Source of the DNA: Lelliottia wanjuensis
GTDB lineage: Bacteria > Pseudomonadota > Gammaproteobacteria > Enterobacterales > Enterobacteriaceae
Reading direction: 5' to 3'
Length of the DNA stretch: 64,000 bases
Assembly (NCBI RefSeq): GCF_030238365.1
Contig: NZ_JASSOT010000001.1
Coordinates: forward strand, 1-64,000
Position numbers and translations under genes: made by a program. Below, piece after piece: positions 20,191-29,734 of the stretch. Position 1 is the first letter of the stretch. Each line of letters begins with the position of its first letter. The notes under the pieces are model-generated. The model was not told where the DNA came from, ran no database searches, and worked only from the letters and a program-made list of their open reading frames with translations.

Positions 20191-21093
20191 ATGAGAAAGG
20201 TAAAAATTGGTCTGGCGCTGGGATCAGGTGCAGCCCGGGGCTGGTCACACATTGGCGTGATTAACGCGTTAAAACGACTGGGTGTCGAAGTTGATCTTGT
20301 TGCAGGATGTTCTATTGGTTCGCTGGTAGGGGCCGCCTACGCGTGCGGTAAAATGCCGGAGCTCGAAACCTGGGTACGATCCTTTAGCTACTGGGACGTC
20401 CTGCGCCTGATGGATCTCTCCTGGCAACGCGGTGGGCTGCTGCGCGGTGAACGCGTGTTTAATCAGTTCCGCCAAATCATGCCCTCCGATGATTTCAATC
20501 TTTGCCAGATGCCGTTCGGCGCCGTGGCAACCAATCTCAGTACCGGCAGGGAAATCTGGTTCACCGAAGGTGATATCCACCTTGCCGTGCGCGCGTCCTG
20601 TAGTATGCCGGGTCTGATGGCACCGGTTCCCCACAATGGCTACTGGCTGGTGGATGGCGGCGTGGTCAATCCTGTCCCGATTTCGCTAACCCGCGCGATG
20701 GGGGCTGATATCGTGATTGCGGTGGATTTGCAGCATGACGCCCATCTGATGCAACAAGATTTAATGCCGGTGAATCTCCATAACGATGAGCCAGAAAGCG
20801 AAAAACTCGCCTGGCATGAACGCCTGCGCGAACGGTTAGGGCGTGCGGCGACGCGACGTTCGGTCACCGCGCCGACGGCGATGGAGATCATGACCACCTC
20901 TATTCAGGTGCTGGAGAATCGCCTGAAGCGAAATCGAATGGCGGGCGATCCTCCGGATATTCTTATACAGCCATTCTGTCCGCAAATATCAACGCTCGAC
21001 TTCCATCGCGCTGAAGCGGCTATTGCCGCCGGCGCACTGGCGGTTGAGAAAAAAATGGACGAACTGTTACCTTTGGTGCGCGCGTCAGTGTGA
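20191..21093 (+). CDS. rssA: Patatin-like phospholipase RssA
   Basis: A 300-residue predicted serine lipase of the patatin family. The oxyanion loop GSGAARGWSHIG (11-22), the nucleophile Ser41 in GCSIGS and Asp155 in VDGG make a complete Ser-Asp dyad. The substrate is unknown. It precedes rssB by 90 bp on the same strand, as in E. coli, and may be read through into rssB. No signal peptide is present. Confidence 0.93.
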   Translation: MRKVKIGLALGSGAARGWSHIGVINALKRLGVEVDLVAGCSIGSLVGAAYACGKMPELETWVRSFSYWDVLRLMDLSWQRGGLLRGERVFNQFRQIMPSDDFNLCQMPFGAVATNLSTGREIWFTEGDIHLAVRASCSMPGLMAPVPHNGYWLVDGGVVNPVPISLTRAMGADIVIAVDLQHDAHLMQQDLMPVNLHNDEPESEKLAWHERLRERLGRAATRRSVTAPTAMEIMTTSIQVLENRLKRNRMAGDPPDILIQPFCPQISTLDFHRAEAAIAAGALAVEKKMDELLPLVRASV

Positions 21094-21183
21094 GCACCCT
21101 TTTTGACGACTTCAGCAAAATCTGACAGGCGGTAGGTCCAATAGCATGCCACTATTGATTTATCGTCTGCCAGAGGAGAGACC

Positions 21184-22197
21184 ATGACACAGCCATTGGC
21201 CGGAAAACAGATTCTGATAGTTGAAGACGAGCCCGTTTTCCGTTCGCTACTGGATTCGTGGTTAAGTTCGCTGGGAGCAACGACCCTGCTCGCCGTTGAC
21301 GGTGTAGATGCCCTGGAACAGATGACGGCCATCACACCCGATCTGATGATCTGTGATATCGCAATGCCGCGTATGAACGGCCTAAAACTCATCGAGCATT
21401 TGCGTAACGAGGGGGACCAGACGCCGATTCTGGTGATCTCCGCGACGGAGAACATGGCCGATATCGCCAAAGCCCTGCGTCTAGGCGTTCAGGACGTCCT
21501 GTTAAAGCCGGTAAAAGATCTTAATCGCCTGCGTGAAACGGTGTTTGCCTGCCTTTACCCGAATATGTTTAATTCCCGCGTCGAGGAAGAGGAGCGCCTT
21601 TTCCAGGACTGGGATGCGCTGGTCAGTAATCCACACGCCGCCGCCAAGCTTTTACAGGAGCTTCAGCCGCCGGTTCAGCAAAATATATCCCATTGCAGAA
21701 TTAACTACCGTCAACTGGTTGCCGCAGACCAGCCCGGCCTGGTGCTCGATATTGCGCCATTATCAGATGTTGATTTAGCGTTTTATTGTCTGGATGTGAC
21801 GCGAGCAGGTGATAACGGCGTATTAGCAGCATTATTATTGCGGGCATTATTTAACGGTTTGTTACAGGAACAGCTTTCTCATCAGGGGCAGCGGCTTCCT
21901 GAATTGGGGGCACTGCTTAAACAAGTTAACCAGCTTTTCCGCCAGGCCAATTTACCGGGACAGTTTCCGCTGTTAGTGGGTTATTACCATAGTGAATTAA
22001 AAAACCTCATCCTGGTCTCTGCGGGTCTAAACGCCACGCTGAATACCGGGGAGCATCATATTCAGGTCAGTAACGGCGTTCCACTGGGGACGTTAGGTAC
22101 GACTTATCTTAACCAAATAAGCCACCGCTGCACGTCATGGCAGTGTCAAATTTGGGGAGCCGGTGGGCGTTTGCGCTTAATGTTGTCCACGGAATAG
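21184..22197 (+). CDS. rssB: Adaptor protein RssB for RpoS degradation
   Basis: A response regulator of 337 residues that delivers the stationary-phase sigma factor RpoS to ClpXP. The receiver domain (about 8-125) has Asp58 in LMICDIAMPR as the phosphorylation site. The output domain is an inactive PP2C-like phosphatase fold that binds RpoS. Length and sequence follow E. coli RssB. The ATG has AGAGGAG upstream. Anti-adaptors of the Ira type are not encoded in the window. Confidence 0.96.
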   Translation: MTQPLAGKQILIVEDEPVFRSLLDSWLSSLGATTLLAVDGVDALEQMTAITPDLMICDIAMPRMNGLKLIEHLRNEGDQTPILVISATENMADIAKALRLGVQDVLLKPVKDLNRLRETVFACLYPNMFNSRVEEEERLFQDWDALVSNPHAAAKLLQELQPPVQQNISHCRINYRQLVAADQPGLVLDIAPLSDVDLAFYCLDVTRAGDNGVLAALLLRALFNGLLQEQLSHQGQRLPELGALLKQVNQLFRQANLPGQFPLLVGYYHSELKNLILVSAGLNATLNTGEHHIQVSNGVPLGTLGTTYLNQISHRCTSWQCQIWGAGGRLRLMLSTE

Positions 22198-22395
22198 GCA
22201 ATTGAGTTTTATTCGTCAGATAGCTTTACCTTCGTTTTACCGGCAGTGCTACTATCACTGCCAGTTTGATACGTATTTATCCTAATTGATCGGTAACGCG
22301 CCCTTTTCAGACCCGGTTTGCAGAGTGAGGCTGATATACTCGACGCGTTATTCATTGCAAAAAAGTTCAAAACTTGAACAGTTCAGGAGATTTCA

Positions 22396-23304
22396 ATGGC
22401 TGCCCTAAATTCGAAAGTCACAAAGGCCGTTATCCCGGTAGCGGGATTAGGAACCAGGATGCTACCGGCTACAAAGGCAATTCCGAAAGAAATGCTGCCT
22501 TTGGTTGATAAGCCATTAATCCAGTATGTCGTCAATGAATGTATTGCCGCGGGCATTACTGAAATTGTGCTGGTGACTCATTCGTCCAAAAACTCGATCG
22601 AAAACCATTTCGATACCAGTTTTGAACTTGAAGCCATGCTGGAAAAACGCGTTAAACGCCAGCTGCTGGAAGAGGTTCAGTCTATCTGCCCACCGCATGT
22701 CACCATCATGCAGGTGCGTCAGGGGCTGGCTAAGGGCCTCGGACACGCAGTGCTGTGCGCACATCCGGTCGTGGGCGACGAGCCTGTGGCGGTTATCCTG
22801 CCGGACGTGATTCTGGATGAGTTCGAATCAGACCTCTCTCAGGACAACCTCGCTGACATGATTCGTCGCTTCGACGAAACCGGCAGCAGCCAGATCATGG
22901 TTGAGCCTGTTGAAGACGTCACCGCGTACGGCGTGGTCGACTGCAAAGGCGTGGAGCTGAAACCAGGCGAAAGCGTGCCGATGGTTGGCGTGGTTGAGAA
23001 GCCGAAAGCTGACGTCGCCCCGTCTAACCTCGCGGTAGTGGGTCGTTATGTGCTGAGCGCAGAGATTTGGCCACTGCTGGCGAAAACCCCTCCAGGTGCG
23101 GGTGACGAAATCCAGCTGACCGATGGCATTGATATGCTGATCGAGAAAGAGACCGTTGAAGCCTACCACATGAAAGGCAAGAGCCATGACTGCGGTAATA
23201 AGCTCGGTTATATGCAGGCTTTCGTTGAATATGGTATTCGCCATAACTCACTGGGCGAAGAATTTAAAGCCTGGCTGAAAGAGACCATGGGTATTAAAAA
23301 CTAA
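22396..23304 (+). CDS. galU: UTP-glucose-1-phosphate uridylyltransferase GalU
   Basis: A cytoplasmic enzyme of 302 residues that makes UDP-glucose for LPS core, trehalose, capsule and galactose metabolism. The nucleotidyltransferase signature [17 protein letters not shown] lies at 18-34, followed by [12 protein letters not shown]. The lysine and aspartate residues of the active site ([16 protein letters not shown]) are present. The ATG has CAGGAG upstream. It is a single gene ended by the terminator at 23325. Confidence 0.98.
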   Translation: MAALNSKVTKAVIPVAGLGTRMLPATKAIPKEMLPLVDKPLIQYVVNECIAAGITEIVLVTHSSKNSIENHFDTSFELEAMLEKRVKRQLLEEVQSICPPHVTIMQVRQGLAKGLGHAVLCAHPVVGDEPVAVILPDVILDEFESDLSQDNLADMIRRFDETGSSQIMVEPVEDVTAYGVVDCKGVELKPGESVPMVGVVEKPKADVAPSNLAVVGRYVLSAEIWPLLAKTPPGAGDEIQLTDGIDMLIEKETVEAYHMKGKSHDCGNKLGYMQAFVEYGIRHNSLGEEFKAWLKETMGIKN

Positions 23305-23324
23305 TCTACCCATTCTGTGCGATG

Positions 23325-23358
23325 AACCGGTGTGAGTTATGCTCCACCGGTTTTTTTA
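23325..23358 (+). terminator. galU terminator
   Basis: AACCGGTG pairs with CACCGGTT across a 12-base loop and runs into seven T. Confidence 0.88.
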
Positions 23359-23460
23359 TGCCTGATGAACGGCAAAGTAAGGGATGTAAAGAAGTATACA
23401 TTCGTGCATGTGGCTATATGACGGGGTGTAAGAAGATGTCTCGGGGCAAATTACAGGCAT

Positions 23461-23490
23461 AAAAAAATCCCGTATAAACGGGATTTTTCT
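23461..23490 (-). terminator. hns terminator (bidirectional)
   Basis: ATCCCGT-ATAA-ACGGGAT flanked by an A-run on one side and a T-run on the other can stop transcription from both directions. It lies 14 bases past the hns stop. Confidence 0.88.
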
Positions 23491-23503
23491 GAAGGCGAGG
23501 GGA

Positions 23504-23917
23504 TTAATCCTTGATCAGGAAATCATCCAGCTGTTTGCCTTGCTCGTCCATGGCTTTCTTGATTACCGCTGGGGTGCGGCCCTGGCCAGTCCAGGTTTTA
23601 GTTTCGCCGTTCTCGTCTACGTAGCTATATTTAGCCGGGCGAGCAGCGCGTTTTGCTTTAGTACCGGTTTTAGCGGCAGCCATGCTGTTCAGTAATTCGT
23701 TTGGATCGATACCATCAGCAATCAGCATTTCACGATATTGCTGCAGTTTACGCGTGCGTTCTTCGATTTCAGCAGCAGCGGCGCTTTCTTCTTCACGACG
23801 TTCGTTTACAACAACTTCTAATTTTTCCAGCATTTCTTCCAGAGTTTCGAGGGTGCATTCTCTTGCTTGTGCACGAAGAGTACGGATGTTGTTCAGAATT
23901 TTAAGTGCTTCGCTCAT
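23504..23917 (-). CDS. hns: Nucleoid-associated silencer H-NS
   Basis: A 137-residue DNA-binding protein that silences AT-rich and foreign DNA. Residues 1-64 form the coiled-coil dimerisation and oligomerisation region, a flexible linker spans about 80-95, and the DNA-binding core has TWTGQGRTP with the minor-groove loop QGRTP at 112-116. It differs from E. coli H-NS at only a few residues. The start is the ATG at 23917, which begins [10 protein letters not shown]. Thirty-two further in-frame codons upstream are leader DNA. H-NS is a likely silencer of the AT-rich prophage cargo further along. Confidence 0.97.
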   Translation of the reverse strand: MSEALKILNNIRTLRAQARECTLETLEEMLEKLEVVVNERREEESAAAAEIEERTRKLQQYREMLIADGIDPNELLNSMAAAKTGTKAKRAARPAKYSYVDENGETKTWTGQGRTPAVIKKAMDEQGKQLDDFLIKD

Positions 23918-24467
23918 TGTAGTAATCTCAAACTTATATTGGGGGTGGTTTGTTGTCCTAATAATAGAGTGATAATTTGAGATGTGCAATAGGTGAGAAT
24001 GTAAGGAATTCAAAAAATACTTAATATCCAGCGCTATTATTAATGACGCTAACTTAAATTTGATTACCTGTCAGGCCGATTTGATATCCTCGCTAATCAC
24101 ATAAACTGAGTGCCCGCGTGTTTACTTTTGTGACAAATCTCTAACCGCTTATAGTTACCTCGGATAAATATCAACCTTTTGTATTACTCGTCGCCAGAGG
24201 CCAGGGCGCACGGATAGTTAATAAATACTGAATTTTAACGGTATTGATTCCACTATAAAAAATCAGGATTTGCTTAAGCTAAAGTCACCAGGATTTATAG
24301 CAGGGCAGTGAGTTTACTCTCTGTTTTAACGCGTTATTTTAGCGTGATGTCTGAAATCTGACTTTACCTCTTGCACCGACTCTGTGCGTGGTGTCGCTGA
24401 GTCCGGAGCAAAATATGGTACAATCAATCATCGGGAATATTACACATTGATTAGGGTTTAACGACCA
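23918..24467. promoter_or_regulatory. AT-rich regulatory region between hns and tdk
   Basis: This 550-bp gap separates two divergent genes and holds no convincing gene. It is AT-rich with many A/T tracts, as expected for the curved, autoregulated hns promoter. The last 60 bases before tdk contain a TTGATTAGGG stretch but no clear ribosome site. I could not place individual Fis or CspA sites. Confidence 0.5.
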
Positions 24468-25082
24468 ATGGCACAACTTTATTTCTACTATTCCGCAATG
24501 AATGCAGGGAAGTCCACCGCGCTACTGCAGTCTGCTTATAATTACCAGGAAAGGGGCATGCGCTCCATGGTCTACACCGCCGAGATCGACGATCGCTTTG
24601 GTGCCGGAAAGGTCAGCTCACGTATCGGCCTGTCATCGCCTGCGACGCTGTTTAATACCCAGACAGACCCGTACGAAGAGATCCGCGCTGAACACGCTCA
24701 AAAGCCGGTACACTGCGTTCTGGTGGACGAAAGCCAGTTCCTCACGCGTGAGCAGGTGCATGCGCTGTCTGAAGTGGTCGATCAGCTGGATATTCCCGTG
24801 CTGTGCTATGGCCTGCGTACTGATTTCCGCGGCGAGCTGTTTATTGGCAGTCAGTATTTACTGGCATGGTCCGATAAGCTGGTGGAGCTGAAAACCATCT
24901 GTTTCTGCGGACGTAAAGCGAGCATGGTGCTGCGTCTTGATCAGGAGGGGAAACCCTACGCTGAGGGCGAGCAGGTGGTGATTGGCGGCAACGAGCGTTA
25001 TATCTCCGTGTGCCGTAAACATTATAAAGAAGCGCTGGTGGTCGGGTCGTTGACGGCGTTACAGGAACAGTCCCGGCGCTAA
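24468..25082 (+). CDS. tdk: Thymidine kinase Tdk
   Basis: A type II thymidine kinase of 204 residues in the pyrimidine salvage pathway (thymidine to dTMP). The P-loop is MNAGKST at 11-17, the Walker B-like DESQFL follows, and the zinc lasso uses cysteines in TICFCGRKA and SVCRKHY. Length and sequence match E. coli Tdk. Regulation by dTTP feedback is known for the family. It converges on adhE across a shared terminator. Confidence 0.97.
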   Translation: MAQLYFYYSAMNAGKSTALLQSAYNYQERGMRSMVYTAEIDDRFGAGKVSSRIGLSSPATLFNTQTDPYEEIRAEHAQKPVHCVLVDESQFLTREQVHALSEVVDQLDIPVLCYGLRTDFRGELFIGSQYLLAWSDKLVELKTICFCGRKASMVLRLDQEGKPYAEGEQVVIGGNERYISVCRKHYKEALVVGSLTALQEQSRR

Positions 25083-25103
25083 TTATCCTCAGATCATCAG
25101 ACA

Positions 25104-25134
25104 TAAAAAAACCCGCTACAAGAGCGGGTCTTTT
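25104..25134. terminator. Shared terminator of tdk and adhE
   Basis: ACCCGCT-ACAAG-AGCGGGT, with A's on the left and T's on the right, can serve both converging genes. Confidence 0.85.
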
Positions 25135-25147
25135 ATTTGGCTAGCAA

Positions 25148-27826
25148 TTAAGCGTTTTTCTTCACTTTCTTGTCAGCTTTAACAACCGGTGTTTCAGCTT
25201 TCACTGCAACAGAGTTGTCTTCGTGGAACTCACGGCCGTAGTAAGTATCCAGCAGAATCTGTTTCAGCTCGGAGATCAGTGGGTAGCGCGGGTTCGCACC
25301 AGTACACTGGTCATCGAAGGCATCTTCAGACAGCTTGTCAACGTGTGCCAGGAAGTCAGCTTCCTGAACGCCCGCTTCACGGATTGACTTAGGAATGCCC
25401 AGTTCAGCTTTGATGCTGTCCAGCCATGCCAGCAGTTTCTCGATCTTCGCAGCGGTACGGTCACCGGCAGCGCTCAGACCCAGGTGGTCTGCGATTTCAG
25501 CGTAGCGACGACGAGCCATTGGGCGGTCGTACTGGCTGAATGCAGTCTGCTTGGTTGGGTTGTCATTCGCGTTATAGCGGATAACGTTGGAGATCAGCAG
25601 GGCGTTCGCCAGACCGTGAGGAATGTGGAACTGAGAGCCCAGCTTGTGCGCCATGGAGTGACACACACCGAGGAAGGCGTTAGCAAACGCGATACCTGCG
25701 ATGGTGGCAGCATTGTGCACACGCTCACGAGCAACCGGGTTTTTAGAGCCTTCGTTGTAAGACGCTGGCAGGTTTTCTTTCAGCAGTTTCAGAGCCTGCA
25801 GAGCCTGACCGTCAGAGAACTCAGAAGCCAGTACGGAAACGTAAGCTTCCAGGGCGTGAGTCACTGCATCCAGACCACCGAACGCACAGAGTGATTTCGG
25901 CATATCCATCACCAGGTTGGCATCAACGATAGCCATATCTGGAGTCAGCGCGTAGTCAGCCAGTGGGTATTTCTGGCCAGTCGCGTCGTCGGTCACAACC
26001 GCAAACGGAGTCACTTCCGAACCGGTACCGGAAGTGGTGGTGACGGCGATCATTTTCGCTTTCACGCCCATTTTCGGGAACTTGTAGATACGTTTACGGA
26101 TGTCCATAAAGCGCAGCGCCAGTTCTTCGAAGTGAGTTTCTGGATGTTCGTACATGACCCACATGATTTTCGCGGCATCCATTGGGGAACCGCCGCCCAG
26201 CGCGATGATCACGTCTGGTTTGAAGGAGTTCGCCAGCTCAGCACCTTTACGAACAACGCTCAGGGTTGGGTCAGCTTCAACTTCGAAGAACACTTCAGTT
26301 TCAACGCCAGCTGCTTTCAGAACAGAGGTGATCTGGTCTGCATAGCCGTTGTTGAACAGGAAACGGTCGGTCACGATGAGCGCACGTTTGTGGCCATCAG
26401 TAATCACTTCATCCAGCGCGATTGGCAGAGAGCCACGGCGGAAGTAGATAGATTTCGGAAGTTTATGCCACAACATGTTTTCAGCTCGCTTAGCAACGGT
26501 TTTCTTGTTGATCAGGTGCTTAGGACCAACGTTTTCAGAGATGGAGTTACCACCCCATGAACCACAACCCAGAGTCAGGGAAGGCGCGAGTTTGAAGTTG
26601 TACAGGTCACCGATACCACCCTGAGAAGCCGGGGTGTTGATCAGAATACGTGCGGTCTTCATTTTGTCGCCGAAGAATTTCACGCGTTCTGGCTGGTTGT
26701 CCTGATCGGTGTACAGGCAAGAGGTATGACCGATACCGCCCATTTCCACCAGTTTTTCTGCTTTGCTGACGGCGTCATCAAAGTCTTTCGCACGGTACAT
26801 CGCCAGAGTAGGGGACAGTTTTTCGTGTGCGAATGGCTCGCTTTCGTCAACGACTTTCACTTCACCAATCAGGATCTTAGTGGTAGCCGGAACAGTGAAG
26901 CCTGCCAGTTCAGCAATTTTGTATGCTGGCTGACCAACGATGGCTGCGTTCAGTGCGCCATTTTTCAGGATGATGTCCTGAACGGCTTTCAGCTCTTTTC
27001 CCTGCAGCATGTAGCCGCCGTGGCTGGCGAAACGTTCGCGAACTGCGTCATACGCTGAGTCAACCACAACAACAGACTGCTCAGAAGCACAGATTACGCC
27101 GTTATCGAAGGTTTTAGACATCAGAACAGAAGCAACAGCACGCTTGATATCCGCGGTTTCGTCGATAACAACAGGGGTGTTACCTGCGCCAACGCCGATT
27201 GCTGGTTTACCAGAGCTGTATGCAGCTTTAACCATGCCTGGGCCACCGGTTGCCAGAATCATGTTGATATCCGGGTGGTGCATCAGTGCGTTAGACAGTT
27301 CAACAGACGGTTGGTCAATCCAGCCGATCAGATCTTTTGGTGCACCCGCGGCGATGGCTGCCTGCAGTACGATATCAGCGGCTTTGTTCGTCGCATCTTT
27401 AGCGCGTGGGTGTGGGGAGAAGATGATTGCGTTACGCGTCTTCAGGCTAATCAGAGATTTGAAGATAGCGGTTGAAGTTGGGTTCGTGGTTGGAACGATA
27501 CCGCAAATGATGCCGATAGGTTCTGCGATGGTGATGGTACCGAAGGTGTGGTCTTCGTCCAGCACGCCACAGGTTTTCTCATCTTTATAGGCGTTGTAGA
27601 TATACTCAGAAGCAAAGTGGTTTTTGATCACTTTATCTTCAACGATACCCATACCGGATTCGGCAACCGCCATTTTAGCGAGAGGGATTCGAGCATCTGC
27701 AGCAGCCAGAGCGGCGGCGCGGAAGATTTTATCAACCTGTTCTTGGGTGAAATTGGCATATTCACGCTGGGCTTTTTTCACGCGCTCGACGAGTGCGTTC
27801 AGTTCAGCGATATTAGTAACAGCCAT
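25148..27826 (-). CDS. adhE: Bifunctional aldehyde/alcohol dehydrogenase AdhE
   Basis: A fermentative enzyme of 892 residues that turns acetyl-CoA into acetaldehyde and then ethanol, regenerating two NAD+, and assembles into spirosomes. The N-terminal CoA-acylating aldehyde dehydrogenase domain (about 1-440) has NAD motif GVGAGNTP and the catalytic Cys near 246 in NGVICASEQ. The C-terminal iron-dependent alcohol dehydrogenase (about 450-870) has GGGSPMDAAK and the iron-binding histidines in HSMAHKLGSQFHIPHG. The ATG at 27826 has AGGAGAG upstream. The frame stays open 34 codons further, inside the long untranslated leader. Confidence 0.98.
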   Translation of the reverse strand: MAVTNIAELNALVERVKKAQREYANFTQEQVDKIFRAAALAAADARIPLAKMAVAESGMGIVEDKVIKNHFASEYIYNAYKDEKTCGVLDEDHTFGTITIAEPIGIICGIVPTTNPTSTAIFKSLISLKTRNAIIFSPHPRAKDATNKAADIVLQAAIAAGAPKDLIGWIDQPSVELSNALMHHPDINMILATGGPGMVKAAYSSGKPAIGVGAGNTPVVIDETADIKRAVASVLMSKTFDNGVICASEQSVVVVDSAYDAVRERFASHGGYMLQGKELKAVQDIILKNGALNAAIVGQPAYKIAELAGFTVPATTKILIGEVKVVDESEPFAHEKLSPTLAMYRAKDFDDAVSKAEKLVEMGGIGHTSCLYTDQDNQPERVKFFGDKMKTARILINTPASQGGIGDLYNFKLAPSLTLGCGSWGGNSISENVGPKHLINKKTVAKRAENMLWHKLPKSIYFRRGSLPIALDEVITDGHKRALIVTDRFLFNNGYADQITSVLKAAGVETEVFFEVEADPTLSVVRKGAELANSFKPDVIIALGGGSPMDAAKIMWVMYEHPETHFEELALRFMDIRKRIYKFPKMGVKAKMIAVTTTSGTGSEVTPFAVVTDDATGQKYPLADYALTPDMAIVDANLVMDMPKSLCAFGGLDAVTHALEAYVSVLASEFSDGQALQALKLLKENLPASYNEGSKNPVARERVHNAATIAGIAFANAFLGVCHSMAHKLGSQFHIPHGLANALLISNVIRYNANDNPTKQTAFSQYDRPMARRRYAEIADHLGLSAAGDRTAAKIEKLLAWLDSIKAELGIPKSIREAGVQEADFLAHVDKLSEDAFDDQCTGANPRYPLISELKQILLDTYYGREFHEDNSVAVKAETPVVKADKKVKKNA

Positions 27827-28312
27827 AATGCTCTCCTGATAATGTTTAAACTCTTTTAGTAAACCAGCGCTCGATACGACAACATTATAGACGAGGTGCC
27901 AGTACTTGCTTAACACACAGTAAAACAAAGGTTTAGTGTTGTTTACTGTTAACGCTTTGCACTAACTTACTAAAAGAGCCTGACTTTAGCATCATCCCTT
28001 TTTGATTCTTTCACTCCCTCTTGGTGTCACCCAGATTACTCACTTCTGAGTACGAAAAACATGATCTACATCAATTTACACCGAAGCTGATACCTTTCAG
28101 CACGGGTATTTCGCACGTTTATGGCAAGTGTTAAATAATTACAAAAGTAATGGAACCGAAAGTCGCATTGATTATACATATACTTAACACATGAAAATCA
28201 TAGCGTTTTGGCGCAGATTTCTGGTGAACTATGCTGATAAAAAGCGTATCTTCAGCGCGGTTTTTATCCATTTATTCTGTCGTCTGGGCCATGCTGATTT
28301 GCGGAGCTAACT
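27827..28312 (-). promoter_or_regulatory. Long adhE upstream region
   Basis: This 486-bp gap has no gene. In E. coli adhE has two promoters and a long leader that needs RNase III processing, and the size here fits that. An FNR-like ATGATCTACATCAA (nine of ten conserved positions) lies at 28061-28074. Cra, Fis or NarL sites cannot be assigned with confidence. Confidence 0.45.
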
Positions 28313-28960
28313 GTGACCCCATTGCTCTTTGATTTTTCTACTTATTTTAAGTTTTTTATCGGTTTGTTCGCGCTGGTTAACCCGGTCGGGATCATTCCGG
28401 TCTTCATTAGTATGACCAGTTACCAGACGGCGGTTGCCAGAAACAAGACCAACCTGACGGCAAATATGTCAGTGGCCATCATTCTGCTGACCTCTCTTTT
28501 CCTCGGTGATTCGATTCTGCAGATCTTTGGCATCTCCATCGACTCCTTCCGTATCGCGGGCGGTATCCTGGTGGTGACTATTGCGATGTCGATGATCAGC
28601 GGGAAGCTCGGCGAGGATAAACAGAACAAGCAGGAGAAATCGGAAACCGCGGTGCGAGAGAGCATCGGCGTGGTTCCGCTGGCGTTGCCGTTGATGGCGG
28701 GGCCGGGGGCTATCAGTTCGACCATCGTCTGGGGCACGCGCTACCACAACTGGGTCCATCTGGTCGGTTTCTCGGTGGCGATCGCGCTGTTTGCCCTCTG
28801 CTGTTGGGGCGTGTTCCGCATTGCGCCGTGGCTGGTACGTTTGCTGGGTCAGACCGGGATTAACGTCATCACCCGTATTATGGGTCTGCTGCTGATGGCG
28901 CTCGGCATCGAATTTATTGTGACCGGGCTGAAAAGTATTTTCCCAGGGTTACTAAATTAA
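28313..28960 (+). CDS. ychE: MarC/NAAT-family inner-membrane protein YchE
   Basis: A 215-residue inner-membrane protein with six predicted helices in the MarC family. Repeats of the form ALVNPVGIIPVF (helix 1-2) and ALPLMAGPGAISSTI (helix 4) are the family hallmark. No transported substrate is proven for YchE. The start is a GTG at 28313 with GGAGC upstream, giving the E. coli length. Downstream lie a terminator and the long leader of oppA. Confidence 0.93.
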   Translation: MTPLLFDFSTYFKFFIGLFALVNPVGIIPVFISMTSYQTAVARNKTNLTANMSVAIILLTSLFLGDSILQIFGISIDSFRIAGGILVVTIAMSMISGKLGEDKQNKQEKSETAVRESIGVVPLALPLMAGPGAISSTIVWGTRYHNWVHLVGFSVAIALFALCCWGVFRIAPWLVRLLGQTGINVITRIMGLLLMALGIEFIVTGLKSIFPGLLN

Positions 28961-28978
28961 TCATTTCATTTGAAAGAG

Positions 28979-29003
28979 CGGAGCCAGTGGCTCCGTTTTT
29001 TTT
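28979..29003 (+). terminator. ychE terminator
   Basis: CGGAGCCA-G-TGGCTCCG followed by eight T. Confidence 0.9.
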
Positions 29004-29734
29004 GCGTGAATATCAGCAAATCATATAAATAAAGTTGAAAACTTCACAAGACATAATAAATTCTGCTAATAAAACAGTTTTCTTACATTTCAGTAACTTA
29101 GTTTTTCACTGTCTGTTGACCTGCACACAAACCGCGCAAACACTCTGTTATTTTACTCACACGATACTCTGGGGCTTGCTGTGGGATAACTGAAATGATA
29201 TTAGTAATTTCAACATTCCCTTAGACGAATGTGCTAAATAATAATCAATTGTTAAATTTTTGTGTAAAACTCAGTCGATGCAGGCATTGCTCACCAACTG
29301 ACGAGAGAAAACTCTCTATCACATTGAATACTAGGTAGTTTCTCTACCTTTGATGTGTGGCAGGACGCCCCCCAGAAAAACGGGACTCCCCGTAAAAGAG
29401 AATTGCTTAACAAATTTGCAAAATGTATTGGCGCGAAATTAAGCCATTTGGTACTTTCCGGCCTTATATTTTGCCAACGAACTCTTCCAGATGAGAATGA
29501 TTTTCAAAAAATAACGCTCATCTTAAAAAAACACCTCACGTCTCAGAACAGGGGAGGCGTGTTAAGAATCGACGCAAGGTGGCCAGACGAGCCACCAGTA
29601 ATAAGTACAGTCGGTGATAGCAAGAAGTAAACGACCTGACAGCAGCTCAACTCCTGCGTTGTTCAGGACCCCTTAGGGGAAATAAACAGGCTGGCATTAA
29701 AACCAGTAATTATAATGAGTGGAGTATCAACACA
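29004..29734 (+). promoter_or_regulatory. 730-bp oppA upstream and leader region
   Basis: This is AT-rich DNA with no convincing gene. A GTG-started frame of 91 codons (29355-29630) is present but lacks a ribosome site and recognisable features. OppA mRNA in E. coli is controlled in its leader by the small RNA GcvB and by polyamines, so a long untranslated leader is expected. The last 100 bp (CCCCTTAGGGG at 29670-29680, then GAGTGGAG before ATG) look like translation-control sequence. Confidence 0.5.

Noticed and set aside
29355-29630. 91-codon frame before oppA
   Set aside because: GTG start without a ribosome site, no recognisable features and inside an expected long leader. Kept only as part of the leader finding.
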